Shown in pieces: positions 54,780 through 63,980 of a stretch of DNA of 64,000 nt. Below the pieces are notes generated by a model that saw nothing but the letters and a program-made list of their open reading frames with translations, did not search any database and had not been told where the DNA came from. A program made the translations under genes and the position numbers. How positions within the stretch are numbered: position 1 is the stretch's first letter; each line of letters starts with the position of its first letter. Source of the stretch: an uncultured delta proteobacterium (GTDB taxonomy: Bacteria > Myxococcota_A > Polyangia > Haliangiales > Haliangiaceae); the NCBI GenBank assembly GCA_900696455.1, contig CAADGB010000477.1:21621-85620 (forward strand). The letters are read 5' to 3'.

Positions 54780-54899
54780 CACGGTGATCTTCTAACGCAC
54801 ACCGCCCCGCCGCGGCCTACGCCGGCCCGCTCCCTGCCGCGACCCCTTGCCTCACCCCCGGGCGGTCACTCCCGGCCGCCCCCCGCCCGCTAGTTGCCG

Positions 54900-57077
54900 C
54901 TAGTTGTTGATCGGCGCGTGCTTGCCCAGGACCTTGCCGCTCTTGACCGGCTCCGGCAGGTAGCGATCGAGCTTGCCGGCGTACCAGCTCGCGGCCGCGA
55001 CCAGCAGGAGGACGAGCGCGATGTAGAGCTTCCACGGCCGCTTCTTGTCGGCGAACGGGTCGTCGAACGAGCGCTGCGCGCCCTTGGGCAGGCGCGGCAG
55101 GTCGGTGAGCGCCGCGCCGAACGCGACGTTGACCCGGGCCCGGGTGTTGATGGCCCAGCCGTTGGCGTCGAGGATCGGGCCGAGGTTGCGCTGGCGCAGC
55201 TTCATCCAGGCCAGCAGCATCGACGGGCCGCTGATCGCGAGCAGGAGCGCGACGATGCCGAGCGGCATCCACGCCCCCATGCCCACCAGCATCGCGATGA
55301 GGCCGCCGATGGCGCCGACCACGGCGCCGATCGCGAGGCTGATGACCGCGATGATGCCGATGTCGAGGCCCTTCCTGGGCGCGGCCGCGGCGCCGGCGGC
55401 CGCGGCGTCGGCGGGAGGCGCGGCGGGCGCCGCCGGCTTCTGATCGACGGTGGCGACCTTGACCGCGGCCCCCTCGACCTTGGCCTGCGACTTCGCGTCG
55501 GCCTCGGCGGCGCGCTTGTTGATCTGCTCCTCGATCAGGCGGACCAGCTTCTTGTACGGCGACCAGAACGCCTCGCGCACGCTGATGGGGTTGGCGATGA
55601 CCTTGGTGATCGTGGCGTCCCAGTCCTTGCCGTCGCGGTCGTAGAAGACGCCGTTGCGGCCGACGAAGAGGTTGTCGGCGTCGCCGTTGGTGACCGCGAC
55701 CGCGATCGCCTTCTTGTCCGCGCCGCGGACGAGGTCGCAGTAGGCGAGGTACGACGACGACATCCCGGCCAGCGCCGCGTGCTTGCCGGCGTCCGCCACC
55801 GGCACCACCAGCTTGAAGGTGCGGCCGTCGAGGTAGAGGGTGCCGCTCTGGAAGGTGGCGTCGCGCTTGGTGTAGAAGTCCGAGAAGTTGACGAAGTTGC
55901 GCACGACCCGGCCGAAGTCGCGCTGCAGCCGCAGCAGCTTCTCGACCGACGCGATCGCGCCGTACTCGCCCTCGAGCGCCTTGTCGGCGGCGATCAGCTC
56001 GGCGACCCGCGCGCGCTGCGGCCCCTTGGCCAGGGCGGCGACCCGCGCCGCGTCGAGCTGGTCGACGGCGGTGGCGGGGCGGCCCGCCTTCCACGTCCGG
56101 TGGCCGGCCAGCGTGGCGACCACGCGCGCGAAGTCGTCGGCGGTGAGCACGTCGCGGGCGCCGAGGATGGGCTCGACCGCGGCCGCGGCGAAGGTGGCGA
56201 GGGCGGCGGCCCACGCCGGGTTGACGCCGGCGCGCAGGGGCAGCGGCTTGCCGGCCTCGACCCGGGCCAGCGGCAGGCGGGCGATGTCCTCGCTCGTCGC
56301 CGACAGGAGCTTGGCGCCGAGGGCGGTGAGCTCGGCCTCCTGGCCGTTGACGGCGGCGCCGGCGCGGCCGTCGAAGGCGACCACCGCGCCGCGGGCGAAG
56401 AAGTCGGCGATCTTGGCCTCGACCGCGGCCAGGGCGGCGGCGGCGGCCTCGGTGTCGTCGCCGAGCGGGCGGTGCGCGGCGCCGGCCTCGATCCAGGCCT
56501 CGAGCTTGTCGAGGTCGGCGAAGAAGGCGTCGGCCTTGGCCTGATCGATGCCGGGCTTGCCGCTGCGATCGGTGACGGTGCCGACCGCGGCCATGATCTC
56601 CTCGATCGTCTGCTTGACCTCGGCGTCCTCGGCGGTGTCGGGGATGATCACGCCGTCGCCGTTGAGGCGGGTGGTGGCGAAGGCGTCGACCACGCCGGTG
56701 ACCTCGGCCAGCGAGATCTCCTTGGCGTCGGCCTTGCCCAGGTCGGTGAGGATCCGGCGGGCGGCGGCGAGCACGCCCTCGTCCTTGATCGCGGCCAGCG
56801 CGAGCTTGTCGCCGCCCGCGAGCACGTCGTCGGCCGACTTCCAGGTCTTGCCGATCCAGCGCACGGCGTCGAGAATGTCCGGAACCCGGACGCGTCCGTC
56901 CTGGTCGTGGTCGAGCAGCGTCATCGTCCGCGGGTCGAGGTCGGTGCCGGTCGACGGCATCGCCAGCGCCACCCACAGCTTCTGGTCGAGCTCGGGCAGC
57001 GCCAGCAGATCGGCGCCGTTGCGCAGGCTCACCTGGTCGACCCCACCCGCGCGGAAGAAGTGCCACTTGTGGGACAT
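54900..57077 (-). CDS. Large conserved-type protein with EF-hand and C-terminal membrane segments
   Basis: The 725 residues are not a family I can name. Residues about 53-70 have a calcium-loop pattern (LLDHDQDGRVRVPDILDAVRWI); a second weaker Asp-rich loop is near 135 (TRLNGDGVIIPD). The long middle is helical and Ala-rich. Near residue 570 a Pro/Ala linker leads to membrane segments (IGIIAVISLAIGAVVGAIGGLIAMLVGM, LGIVALLLAISGPSMLLAW) and a last one close to the C terminus (LYIALVLLLVAAASWYAG). ATG 57077 is the first start in the frame. It is transcribed toward the A2M gene with 120 bases between; a direct repeat CTAGTTG occurs in that gap. Confidence 0.75.
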   Translation of the reverse strand: MSHKWHFFRAGGVDQVSLRNGADLLALPELDQKLWVALAMPSTGTDLDPRTMTLLDHDQDGRVRVPDILDAVRWIGKTWKSADDVLAGGDKLALAAIKDEGVLAAARRILTDLGKADAKEISLAEVTGVVDAFATTRLNGDGVIIPDTAEDAEVKQTIEEIMAAVGTVTDRSGKPGIDQAKADAFFADLDKLEAWIEAGAAHRPLGDDTEAAAAALAAVEAKIADFFARGAVVAFDGRAGAAVNGQEAELTALGAKLLSATSEDIARLPLARVEAGKPLPLRAGVNPAWAAALATFAAAAVEPILGARDVLTADDFARVVATLAGHRTWKAGRPATAVDQLDAARVAALAKGPQRARVAELIAADKALEGEYGAIASVEKLLRLQRDFGRVVRNFVNFSDFYTKRDATFQSGTLYLDGRTFKLVVPVADAGKHAALAGMSSSYLAYCDLVRGADKKAIAVAVTNGDADNLFVGRNGVFYDRDGKDWDATITKVIANPISVREAFWSPYKKLVRLIEEQINKRAAEADAKSQAKVEGAAVKVATVDQKPAAPAAPPADAAAAGAAAAPRKGLDIGIIAVISLAIGAVVGAIGGLIAMLVGMGAWMPLGIVALLLAISGPSMLLAWMKLRQRNLGPILDANGWAINTRARVNVAFGAALTDLPRLPKGAQRSFDDPFADKKRPWKLYIALVLLLVAAASWYAGKLDRYLPEPVKSGKVLGKHAPINN

Positions 57078-57189
57078 GGGCGGAGGCTAGCGGAGGCCGC
57101 GCCGGCGCGGTAGCGGGCACGGGTAGCAAACGGATAGCCGCGGCCGGCGCCAACCTTCACGATCGGGCCGGGGGGTCGATGGCCTCTGC

Positions 57190-58692
57190 ATGAGGACGAC
57201 CATGACCCGCCACCGCGCCCGCGCCCGCGCCCGTGCCCTCGCCCTCGCCCGCGCCCTCGCGGCCGGCGCCGGCGCCACCCTGGTCGGCTGCGCGACCGAC
57301 CCCGGCGTCGACGAGCCGCCGGTGATCGAGCCCCTGGGCCTGGTCACCGCCGAGGACCACCCGATCTGGTTCCGCCTGCCGGCCCACGATCCCGAGGGCC
57401 AGCCGCTGGTCCGGGTGATCACCGCCCCGGCCCACGGCGTCCTGCGGGCCGCCGGCGAGGGCTGGGTCTACGAGCCGGCCCGCGACTGGAGCGGCCAGGA
57501 TCGGGGCGAGCTCACGGTCAGCGACGGGCGCCACCAGCGGACCGCCGGCGTGACCATCCGGGTGGTGCCGGTCAACGACCGGCCGCAGGCGCTGGCCGAC
57601 CGGTTCAGCACGCCCGAGGACACGCCGCTGGTCCTCGCGCCCGAGCTCCTGGTGCACAACGACGTCGACGTCGAGGAGGCGCACCTGTGGGTGAGCGCGG
57701 TCGGCGACGCCGTCGGCGGCACCGTCGCCCTGGTCGGCGGCGAGGTCCGCTTCACCCCGGCCCTGCACTTCGCCGGCACCGCGCGCTTCCGCTACACCGT
57801 CACCGACGGCGTGATGACCGACCAGGCGGCGGTGGTGGTCGAGGTCGGCCCGGTCAACGATCCGCCGGTCGCGCGCAACGTCCTCACCATCACGATCGAG
57901 GACGTCGCGGTCGACGTCGCCTACGAGTCCCACGACGTCGACTCGAGCTGGGTCCGCTACGAGGTGGTGGCGCCCCCCAAGCACGGCAAGCTGATCGAGT
58001 ACGCCAACGGCGCTCGCTACATCCCCGACCCCGACTGGCACGGCGTCGACACCTTCCTCTACGTCGCCCACGACCAGCAGGACGTCTCGGCCCCGGCCCG
58101 GGTCAGGATCACGGTGGTCGGCGTCGACGAGTGCGGCGACGGCGAGATCCAGGACGGCGAGGAGTGCGACGACGGCAACGTCGTGGACGGCGACGGCTGC
58201 GACCACGTCTGCGCGGTCAGCGCGTGCGGCAACGGCATCCGCGCCGATTTCCAGCCGGTCGAGCTCGAGCTGCACTGGATGGCCACGGCGTGCGACGGCC
58301 CCAACCAGATCGCGTGGCGGGTCGGCGGCGTCGACGTGCTCACGACCGAGGCCGCCGGGGAGGGCTGCACCTGCGCCACCGAGGCGCGCAGCGTCACCCT
58401 GCGCGCGCCCGAGGTGCTGGCGCTGCTCGGCGAGCACGTCGACGTCGAGGTCTCGGTCCCGGGCCGGACGCTCACCGCCTGGGCCTACGCCGTGATCCGC
58501 GACCCGCTCGGCGAGCGCCGGGTGGTGGTCTTCGACGCCGACGGCGACGGAGTCGGCGAGCCGCTGTGCGAGGGCGCGCCGGTCGAGGACGCCGCGGGCT
58601 GGACCCAGATCTACCTGGGCGAGGAGTGCGACGACGGCAACCTCGACGACGGCGACGGCTGCAGCGCCGCGTGCCGGCTCGAGCTCGAGTAG
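57190..58692 (+). CDS. Cadherin-like/DUF4215 repeat lipoprotein
   Basis: The 500 residues have a signal ending in lipobox LVGC. The signal's early part is an Ala/Arg run encoded by near-perfect GCCCGC-type hexamers. At least three beta-sandwich repeats of the cadherin/tandem-95 type follow (VNDRPQA, VNDPPVA boundaries, FAGTARFRYTVTDGV). Then comes a Cys-rich DUF4215 unit (CGDGEIQDGEECDDGNVVDGDGCDHVC) and a second, shorter copy at the very C terminus (GEECDDGNLDDGDGCSAAC). DUF4215 units are characteristic of Myxococcota surface proteins. ATG 57190 or 57202 both give a signal peptide. Function unknown, probably adhesion or surface binding. Confidence 0.82.
   Translation: MRTTMTRHRARARARALALARALAAGAGATLVGCATDPGVDEPPVIEPLGLVTAEDHPIWFRLPAHDPEGQPLVRVITAPAHGVLRAAGEGWVYEPARDWSGQDRGELTVSDGRHQRTAGVTIRVVPVNDRPQALADRFSTPEDTPLVLAPELLVHNDVDVEEAHLWVSAVGDAVGGTVALVGGEVRFTPALHFAGTARFRYTVTDGVMTDQAAVVVEVGPVNDPPVARNVLTITIEDVAVDVAYESHDVDSSWVRYEVVAPPKHGKLIEYANGARYIPDPDWHGVDTFLYVAHDQQDVSAPARVRITVVGVDECGDGEIQDGEECDDGNVVDGDGCDHVCAVSACGNGIRADFQPVELELHWMATACDGPNQIAWRVGGVDVLTTEAAGEGCTCATEARSVTLRAPEVLALLGEHVDVEVSVPGRTLTAWAYAVIRDPLGERRVVVFDADGDGVGEPLCEGAPVEDAAGWTQIYLGEECDDGNLDDGDGCSAACRLELE
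57208..57265 (+). repeat. Hexanucleotide-type run in the signal sequence of the lipoprotein gene
   Basis: Repeats of GCCCGC and closely related GCCCTC units encode alternating Ala/Arg/Leu in the signal peptide. Prone to slippage; in-frame changes would alter the length of the n- and h-regions. Confidence 0.7.
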
Positions 58693-58861
58693 GCTCGCGC
58701 CGACGCCGTCGCCGCCGCGCCACGCCGTCCGGGTGGTCAGACCCACTCCGGAGCGGCGATTCGGCGCTGGCGAGGCGCGACACCGCGCCCGCGGCGGGCC
58801 TACAGTCGGCGCGTCGGCGGTCGGCCTCAGGGGGAGGCGCGCCGGCAAGGAGCCACACGCC
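58693..58861. other. Intergenic region, 169 bases
   Basis: Between the lipoprotein gene and the three-gene cassette. A GGAG ribosome site is present just before 58862. I see no clear promoter or repeat. Confidence 0.5.
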
Positions 58862-59857
58862 ATGGGTTTTCTCGACAAGATCAAGAGCGCGCTCGGCATG
58901 AACAAGGGCGCGGACGCGCCGCCGCCGCCCGCGCCCCACGACCACGACGGCCACCCCGCCGCCGAGCCCGACGACGACGACGAGGCCTCGGCCGAGGGCT
59001 CCGGCTCGGGTGAGCAGTTCGACCTCGCCGGCTTCGACCCCGACGACGAGGAGGCCTTCTTCGAGGCCGTCCTGCACATGGAGTCGGACGGCCAGTACGG
59101 CGGCACCGACGAGTCGCGCGCCGAGATCATGCAGCGCTACGGCATCCGCGACCGCAGCCACTGGCAGACCGTGAAGGACTCGGTCTACGCCATGCTGGTC
59201 CGCAAGCACGGCTCGATCGAGCAGGTCTCGCAGCACGAGCTGAACTGGCGCTCGGGCCAGATGCAGCAGCACATGGCCGGCAACCAGGCCAAGGCGGCGG
59301 CCAGCGGCGAGCTGAACCCGGTCGCCGGCATCAGCCTCGAGCAGTGGGCAGCGATCAACGCCGCCATCGTCGGCGGCGCGTCGACCGAGGATCTGCTCAA
59401 GGGCGCCGGCATCGACAAGGCGCGCTGGGACCAGGCGTCGGCCGAGTGGAACGCGCGGATGGCGCGCGACACCACGTTCGCGATCACCACGGTCTACGGC
59501 AACGCCTTCCAGGCCGCGTCCAAGGGCAAGTACGGCGATCTCGCCCGCGAGGCCGCGGCCGCCCGGGCCGCCAACCGCGAGCTCGAGGTGCCGCCGCCGA
59601 TGTCCCACGAGCAGTACTGGGAGATCATGTACGAGCAGTCGTACGCGACCAAGCAGGGCAAGGACCCGGTCGCCGCGCTCAAGGCCATGGGGCTCACGAT
59701 CGTCGACTGGACCGATCTCAGCACCTACATGGGCTACCACTTCGAGCGCACGTCGCAGCTCAAGCACAAGGAGTACGAGGAGATCCACAAGCGGGTCGAG
59801 GCCAAGTTCGCGGCCAAGTACCCGGGCGTGAAGGCCGACGTGGACATCTCGTTCTGA
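58862..59857 (+). CDS. Acidic protein of unknown function (first gene of a three-gene cassette)
   Basis: The 331 residues begin with an amphipathic basic segment (GFLDKIKSALGMNKG) that could touch membranes. A Pro/His patch and a strongly acidic stretch (about 30-60, EPDDDDEASAEG) follow. The rest is helical, with three similar-looking segments near 80-110, 150-185 and 235-275 that contain Trp and Ala (HWQTVKDSVYAML, EQWAAINAAIV, EQYWEIMYEQSYATKQGKDPVAALKAMGL). No signal peptide or transmembrane helix. I do not recognise the family. ATG 58862 has GGAG 11 bases upstream. Its stop overlaps the next ATG, so the genes are translationally coupled. Confidence 0.72.
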   Translation: MGFLDKIKSALGMNKGADAPPPPAPHDHDGHPAAEPDDDDEASAEGSGSGEQFDLAGFDPDDEEAFFEAVLHMESDGQYGGTDESRAEIMQRYGIRDRSHWQTVKDSVYAMLVRKHGSIEQVSQHELNWRSGQMQQHMAGNQAKAAASGELNPVAGISLEQWAAINAAIVGGASTEDLLKGAGIDKARWDQASAEWNARMARDTTFAITTVYGNAFQAASKGKYGDLAREAAAARAANRELEVPPPMSHEQYWEIMYEQSYATKQGKDPVAALKAMGLTIVDWTDLSTYMGYHFERTSQLKHKEYEEIHKRVEAKFAAKYPGVKADVDISF

Positions 59858-60663
59858 TGAGCGCGCTGGCCCGCTGGGACGCGTTCCTCGCCCAGATCGA
59901 GGGCCGGCACCGCGAGGTGCGGACCGAGGCCGAGGCGGCGGCGCGGCAGTTCATCGCCGGGGTCGCCGCCGGCGGCGACCCCCTGCCGCTGTCGCACCAG
60001 CGCGGCGCGGTCGAGCACCGGCTGCAGGAGCTCGAGCAGAAGATCATCGACACCTGGCACGACAAGGTCGACGACGCGATCCTCGCCGAGGACCACGGCG
60101 AGGCGGTGCGCGACGCCGCGTACGCCAAGGGCCTGGCGCTGCAGCATGCGCTCGACGACGCGCGCGAGGAGCTGATGATCCGGGTGATGGCCGAGCTGGC
60201 GCGCCAGCGCTTCGCCCACGCCGAGGCCGGGCACGGCCCGGTGCCGTGCAGCCGGTGCGGCGCGGCGCTGGCCGCCCCGGTGTCGTTCCGCGCGCTCGAG
60301 CTGGCCTGCGCCTGCGGCGCGGTCACGGTGTGGCAGCCACCGGAGCTCCTGGTCAGCGCCGGCGCGCTGGGCACCCACGCCGTGCCCCAGGAGGCGGCGA
60401 CCGTCGAGTGGCGGGCGATGCGCGCGGCCGAGCGAGCGCTGCACGCGCTGCGGCCGCCACGGGCGCTGGCCCCGGTCAAGGCCTGGGAGCTGGCCCAGAT
60501 CGCCTACTGGCGCCGGTACCTGCACGCCCGGTCGTGGTTCGAGCCCGAGCTGGCCCGCGATCCGGCGATGGAGCTCCGCCGCCGCATGCAGCCGTGGTAC
60601 GAGTCGACCGCCGAGTTCGAGGAGGGCTGGGTCGCCGCCGGCCGGCCGCGCGAGCCGCTCTGA
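59857..60663 (+). CDS. Protein of unknown function with Cys-pair motif (second gene of cassette)
   Basis: The 268 residues are helical at first (RWDAFLAQIEGRHREVRTEAEAAARQFIAG; QELEQKIIDTWHDKVDDAIL). A four-Cys cluster follows near 125-150 (VPCSRCGAALAAPVSFRALELACACGAVTVW), which could bind zinc. The C-terminal part has many aromatic and Arg residues (ELAQIAYWRRYLHARSWFEPELARDPAMELRRRMQPWYESTAEFEEGW). No signal or membrane segment. Its start overlaps the stop of the preceding gene, and it is followed by the third gene after one base. Unknown function; the cassette is probably a unit. Confidence 0.7.
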   Translation: MSALARWDAFLAQIEGRHREVRTEAEAAARQFIAGVAAGGDPLPLSHQRGAVEHRLQELEQKIIDTWHDKVDDAILAEDHGEAVRDAAYAKGLALQHALDDAREELMIRVMAELARQRFAHAEAGHGPVPCSRCGAALAAPVSFRALELACACGAVTVWQPPELLVSAGALGTHAVPQEAATVEWRAMRAAERALHALRPPRALAPVKAWELAQIAYWRRYLHARSWFEPELARDPAMELRRRMQPWYESTAEFEEGWVAAGRPREPL

Positions 60664-60664
60664 C

Positions 60665-61423
60665 ATGGCGACCGCCCGCTGCGCCGAGTGTCACGCCTCG
60701 ATGCCGGTGCCGCCCGAGCTCGAGGCCACGACCATGCGCTGCCCCTACTGCGGGGCGAGCCAGGCGGTGCCGGAGCTCGAGGCCCGGCGCCGGCTCCTGC
60801 TCGAGCACCAGCGCGAGGCCCGGCTGGCCGAGCAGGCGCGCGCCGCCGAGGAGCGCGAGCGGCGGCGCGAGGCCCGCGAGCAGCACGAGCGCCACGAGGA
60901 CCGGCGCCTGGCCCGGCGCGGGCGCTGGGGCATGCGCCTGATGACGCTGGTCGCGGTGCTGGCCGCGCCGTCGATCATCGCGGTCACCGTGTTCGACCTG
61001 CCGGCCCGCCTCGGCTTCGGGGCCTCGGGCGCCGATCGGCTGGGCCAGCTCCAGCAGCAGCACGCCGCCGCCGGCTGCGCCGCGCTCGGCGCGATCCACG
61101 AGCAGTACGCCACCGGCAGCGTGTCACGCCTGATCGCGGTCGAGCCCGGCTGCGTGCGGGTGCTGGCCGCCGGCGGCGACGGCCACCGCGGCCTGTCGCT
61201 GCGCCTGTTCGACGGCGCCGGCACCGAGGTGGCGCGCGCGGCCGGCACCACCGATCCGCAGCTCGTCCACTGCGTGACCGCGGCGACCACCCTGCGCTAC
61301 GAGGTCGGGGTCGGCCCGGCGTCCAAGGGGCGGCTCAGCCACCTGGCGCTGGCCTGCCCGGCCGAGGCCGCGCCGTCGCGCCCCGCGCCGGCCGGGCCGC
61401 GCCGCGCCGCGCCGAAGCGGTGA
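60665..61423 (+). CDS. Zinc-ribbon membrane protein of unknown function (third gene of cassette)
   Basis: The 252 residues have an N-terminal zinc ribbon (CAECHASMPVPPELEATTMRCPYCGAS), a long charged coiled coil (about 35-90, rich in Arg and Glu), one transmembrane helix (LMTLVAVLAAPSIIAVTVF), and an extracytoplasmic part with three Cys residues (GCAALG, GCVRVL, HCVTAATTLRYEVGVG) and a Pro/Ala/Arg tail. The layout suggests a membrane-anchored protein with a cytoplasmic ribbon. Not recognised as a known family. It is one base after the second gene. Confidence 0.7.
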   Translation: MATARCAECHASMPVPPELEATTMRCPYCGASQAVPELEARRRLLLEHQREARLAEQARAAEERERRREAREQHERHEDRRLARRGRWGMRLMTLVAVLAAPSIIAVTVFDLPARLGFGASGADRLGQLQQQHAAAGCAALGAIHEQYATGSVSRLIAVEPGCVRVLAAGGDGHRGLSLRLFDGAGTEVARAAGTTDPQLVHCVTAATTLRYEVGVGPASKGRLSHLALACPAEAAPSRPAPAGPRRAAPKR

Positions 61424-61442
61424 CCGGGAGCATCGAAGGGCC

Positions 61443-62789
61443 GTGACGCGACGACCTCACGTGGTGATCCTGGGCGGCGGCTTCGGCGGCCTGACCGTGG
61501 CCAAGGCGCTGGCGAAGGCGCCGGTCCAGATCACGCTGCTCGACCGCCGCAACCACCACCTGTTCCAGCCGCTGCTCTACCAGGTCGCGACCGCCGCCCT
61601 CAACCCGGGCGACATCGCGTACCCGATCCGCGCCGTGGTGAAGGCGCAGGCCAACGTGCGCGTGCTCCTGGCCGAGGCCCGCGCCATCGACCCGGCGACA
61701 CGCCGGGTCGTCCTCGACGACGGCGAGCTGGCCTACGACTACCTGATCGTGGCCACCGGCGCGACCCACTCGTACTTCGGGCACGACGCGTGGGCGCCGC
61801 TGGCGCCCGGGCTCAAGAGCGTCGAGGACGCGCTGGAGATCCGGCGCCGGGTCTTCCTCGCCTACGAGGCGGCGGAGCGCGAGAGCGATCCGGGGGCGCA
61901 GCGGGCGTGGCTCACGTTCGTCGTCGTCGGCGCCGGCGCCACCGGCGTCGAGCTCGCCGGCGCGCTGGGCGAGATCGGGCTGCACACCCTGGCCCGCGAC
62001 TTCCGGCGCATCGATCCGACCCAGGTCCGGGTGCTGCTGGTCGAGGGCCGCGACCGGGTGCTGGGCGGCTACCCGCCGAAGCTGTCGGCGGCGGCGCAGC
62101 GCTCGCTCGAGAAGCGGCAGGTCGAGGTCCGCTGCGGCGCCCGGGTCACCGCCGTCGACGGCGACGGCGTCGAGCTCACGGTCGGCGATCGGACCGAGCG
62201 GGTCGCGGCGCGCACCGTCCTGTGGGCGGCCGGCGTCGAGGGCTCGCCGCTGGCGCGCTCGCTGGGGGTGCCGCTCGACGGCGCCGGCCGGGTCGTGGTC
62301 GAGCCCGACCTGTCGATCCCCGGTCACCCCGAGGTCTTCGTCGTCGGCGACCTCGCCGCCTGCACGTGCGACGGCAAGCCGGTGCCCGGCGTGTGCCAGG
62401 GCGCGATGCAGGGCGGGGCCCACGCCGCCCGGTCGATCGAGGCCGACCTCGCCGGCAAGGCGCGCGGCCCGTTCCGCTACCGAGATCGGGGCTCGATGGC
62501 GACGATCGGCCGGACCTCGGCCGTCGTGCAGATCGGCCGCGCCCAGCACCACGGCTTCTTCGCCTGGCTGTTCTGGTGGGTGCTCCACATCTTCTACGTC
62601 ATCGGCTTCCGCAACCGCCTGGCGGTGATCCTGTCGTGGGCGTGGTCGTGGCTCACCTTCCAGCGCGGCGTCCGCCTCATCACCGGGCCGGTGGGCGCGC
62701 TGCCGCCGGTGCGCGACATCGGCGCCGACGGCGCCCCGCTGCTGCCGCCGGCCGCCCGGACCGTGGCCGTCGACCGCGAGCCGGCCTGA
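61443..62789 (+). CDS. ndh: Type II NADH:quinone oxidoreductase
   Basis: Non-proton-pumping NADH dehydrogenase of 448 residues. FAD-binding GGGFGGLTVAKAL near the N terminus, DRRNHHLFQPLLYQVATAALNPGDIAYPIR (NDH-2 signature), LIVATGATHSYFG, NAD-binding VVVGAGATGVELAGAL, and FVVGDLAACTCDGKPVPGVCQGAMQGG. The C terminus has hydrophobic, aromatic segments (FFAWLFWWVLHIFYVIGFRNRLAVILSWAWSWLTFQRGVRLI) that anchor it to the membrane. GTG 61443 has GAAGG upstream. Probably respiratory housekeeping, unrelated to the cassette. Confidence 0.95.
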   Translation: MTRRPHVVILGGGFGGLTVAKALAKAPVQITLLDRRNHHLFQPLLYQVATAALNPGDIAYPIRAVVKAQANVRVLLAEARAIDPATRRVVLDDGELAYDYLIVATGATHSYFGHDAWAPLAPGLKSVEDALEIRRRVFLAYEAAERESDPGAQRAWLTFVVVGAGATGVELAGALGEIGLHTLARDFRRIDPTQVRVLLVEGRDRVLGGYPPKLSAAAQRSLEKRQVEVRCGARVTAVDGDGVELTVGDRTERVAARTVLWAAGVEGSPLARSLGVPLDGAGRVVVEPDLSIPGHPEVFVVGDLAACTCDGKPVPGVCQGAMQGGAHAARSIEADLAGKARGPFRYRDRGSMATIGRTSAVVQIGRAQHHGFFAWLFWWVLHIFYVIGFRNRLAVILSWAWSWLTFQRGVRLITGPVGALPPVRDIGADGAPLLPPAARTVAVDREPA

Positions 62790-62929
62790 GCGCGATCCCG
62801 CGCCCACGGTCGGAGATCGCAGGGAACGAACGGCATCCATTCTCCGTGCGGCCTGAGCCGGGCGAGCCAGCGAGCCCGCGTCGAAGGCCGGCGGCCGAAG
62901 CCGCGGCCGCCGGGTAGGGCCGCCGGGCT

Positions 62930-63619
62930 CACGTACAGCGGCTCGGCCCCGTTGCCGTCGAACAGCGCCTCCGCCGAGCCCGCGTCCCGCGCCAGCACCT
63001 TCGTCAGCTCGACCGTGTTCACGCTCTGCACCGTCACGCCCTGGTCGGCGGCCGCCAGCGCCGCCAGCTCGCTCAGGCCGGCCAGCACCAGTCCGTACTT
63101 CACGCTGTCGGTCGGGCTCCCCGCCGCCGCCGACACCGCCGCCACCGGCGTCCGGATCGGATCGAACCCCAGGTGCGCCGCCACCCGCTCCTGCGCCTTC
63201 GCCACCGCCAGGTCGAACGTCGCCTCCTTGCCCGCCAGCCACCGCGCCCGCCCCAGCTTCGCCACCAGGTGCGTCACCGGGCTCACCACCACGCCGGTCC
63301 GCACCTCGCCGATCGCCAGCTCCAGCGCGACGGCGTCGAGCACCGTGCCGCCGTCGAGCGCGACCGCGCCGCCCGCCGCCTCCGCCGCCGCGCCGCCGAT
63401 CACCTCGATCGCCACCGCCTCGTAGCCGTCGTGCGTCACCGTCCACGCGCCGTCGTCGCCGGTCGTGGTCCGCGCCAGCTCGAACGTCCGCTGCCCGTCC
63501 ACGAGCTGGTGCACCACCACCGTCGCGCCCCGCACCGGCCCCGACCAGTACGCCCGCCCCGACAGCGTCGCGCCGCCGCCGCCGCCGTCATCGCCGCTGC
63601 ACGTCGTCAGCGCGGCCAT
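62930..63619 (-). pseudogene. Lipoprotein gene, apparently truncated
   Basis: The frame is open from 63619 down to 62594, but only about 230 residues look like a real protein. It starts CSGDDGGGGG right after a very short lead (AALTT-C), so most of a normal signal peptide seems missing. Next come a beta-rich carboxypeptidase-like repeat (LSGRAYWSGPVRGATVVVHQLVDG) and VVVSPVTHLVAKLGRARWLAGKEATFDLAVAKAQERVAAHLGFDP, a pattern common in myxobacterial surface lipoproteins. After about LYVSPAA (62930) the sequence turns to Arg/Pro-rich frame noise and then runs antisense to ndh. Both ends therefore look damaged. Alternatively it is a short but functional protein whose true start lies elsewhere. Confidence 0.5.
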
Positions 63620-63620
63620 C

Positions 63621-63980
63621 TCAGCTCGGCGGCAGCGACCGGGCGGGGGGCAGCTCGGACAGCCGTCCCGGCTCGGCGTTCAGCACGTCGGCCAGCGCCC
63701 GGGGCCGGAAGCACGGGATGTCGGATAGAGACGTGTCCTCGACGATGCACCGGTGGAAGACGTGCGGCACGAGGTCGAGATCGTCCTCGTCGGGTAGGTG
63801 CAGCTCGATGCCGATGAAGTCGGGCGCGTGCGTGGCGACACACAGTCGCCAGAACGGGATCGGCCCGAGCGCGAGCCAGACGGACCACTTGCCGCGAGAG
63901 AACGCCACGAGCCGCGTGAAGACGAAGGGGCCGCAGAGCAGCGCGAGCGGGAGGGTCCAGACCACGAGCATCCGAGCCAC
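63621..63980 (-). CDS. Small membrane protein of unknown function, possibly cut by the window edge
   Basis: The 119 residues from GTG 63980 (ATG 63971 is in frame) have hydrophobic segments (LVVWTLPLALLCGPFVFTRLVAF; WSVWLALGPIPFW) and then a soluble part with acidic residues (HLPDEDDLDLVPHVFHRCIVEDTSLSD). The frame stays open to the end of the window with more hydrophobic residues (TAIGGI), so the true start may lie outside. Not recognised. Its stop lies one base from the start of the truncated lipoprotein gene. Confidence 0.5.
   Translation of the reverse strand: MARMLVVWTLPLALLCGPFVFTRLVAFSRGKWSVWLALGPIPFWRLCVATHAPDFIGIELHLPDEDDLDLVPHVFHRCIVEDTSLSDIPCFRPRALADVLNAEPGRLSELPPARSLPPS

Noticed and set aside
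48762..54893. A 2043-residue open frame on the plus strand across the whole alpha-2-macroglobulin gene
   Set aside because: It is antisense to a gene with clear domains and a signal peptide. Its translation is Arg/Gly/Ala/Val/Asp/His noise, expected in very GC-rich DNA where stop codons are rare.
61335..63446. A 703-residue minus-strand frame across ndh
   Set aside because: Composition is low-complexity Gly/Arg/Ala and it is antisense to a clear type II NADH dehydrogenase.
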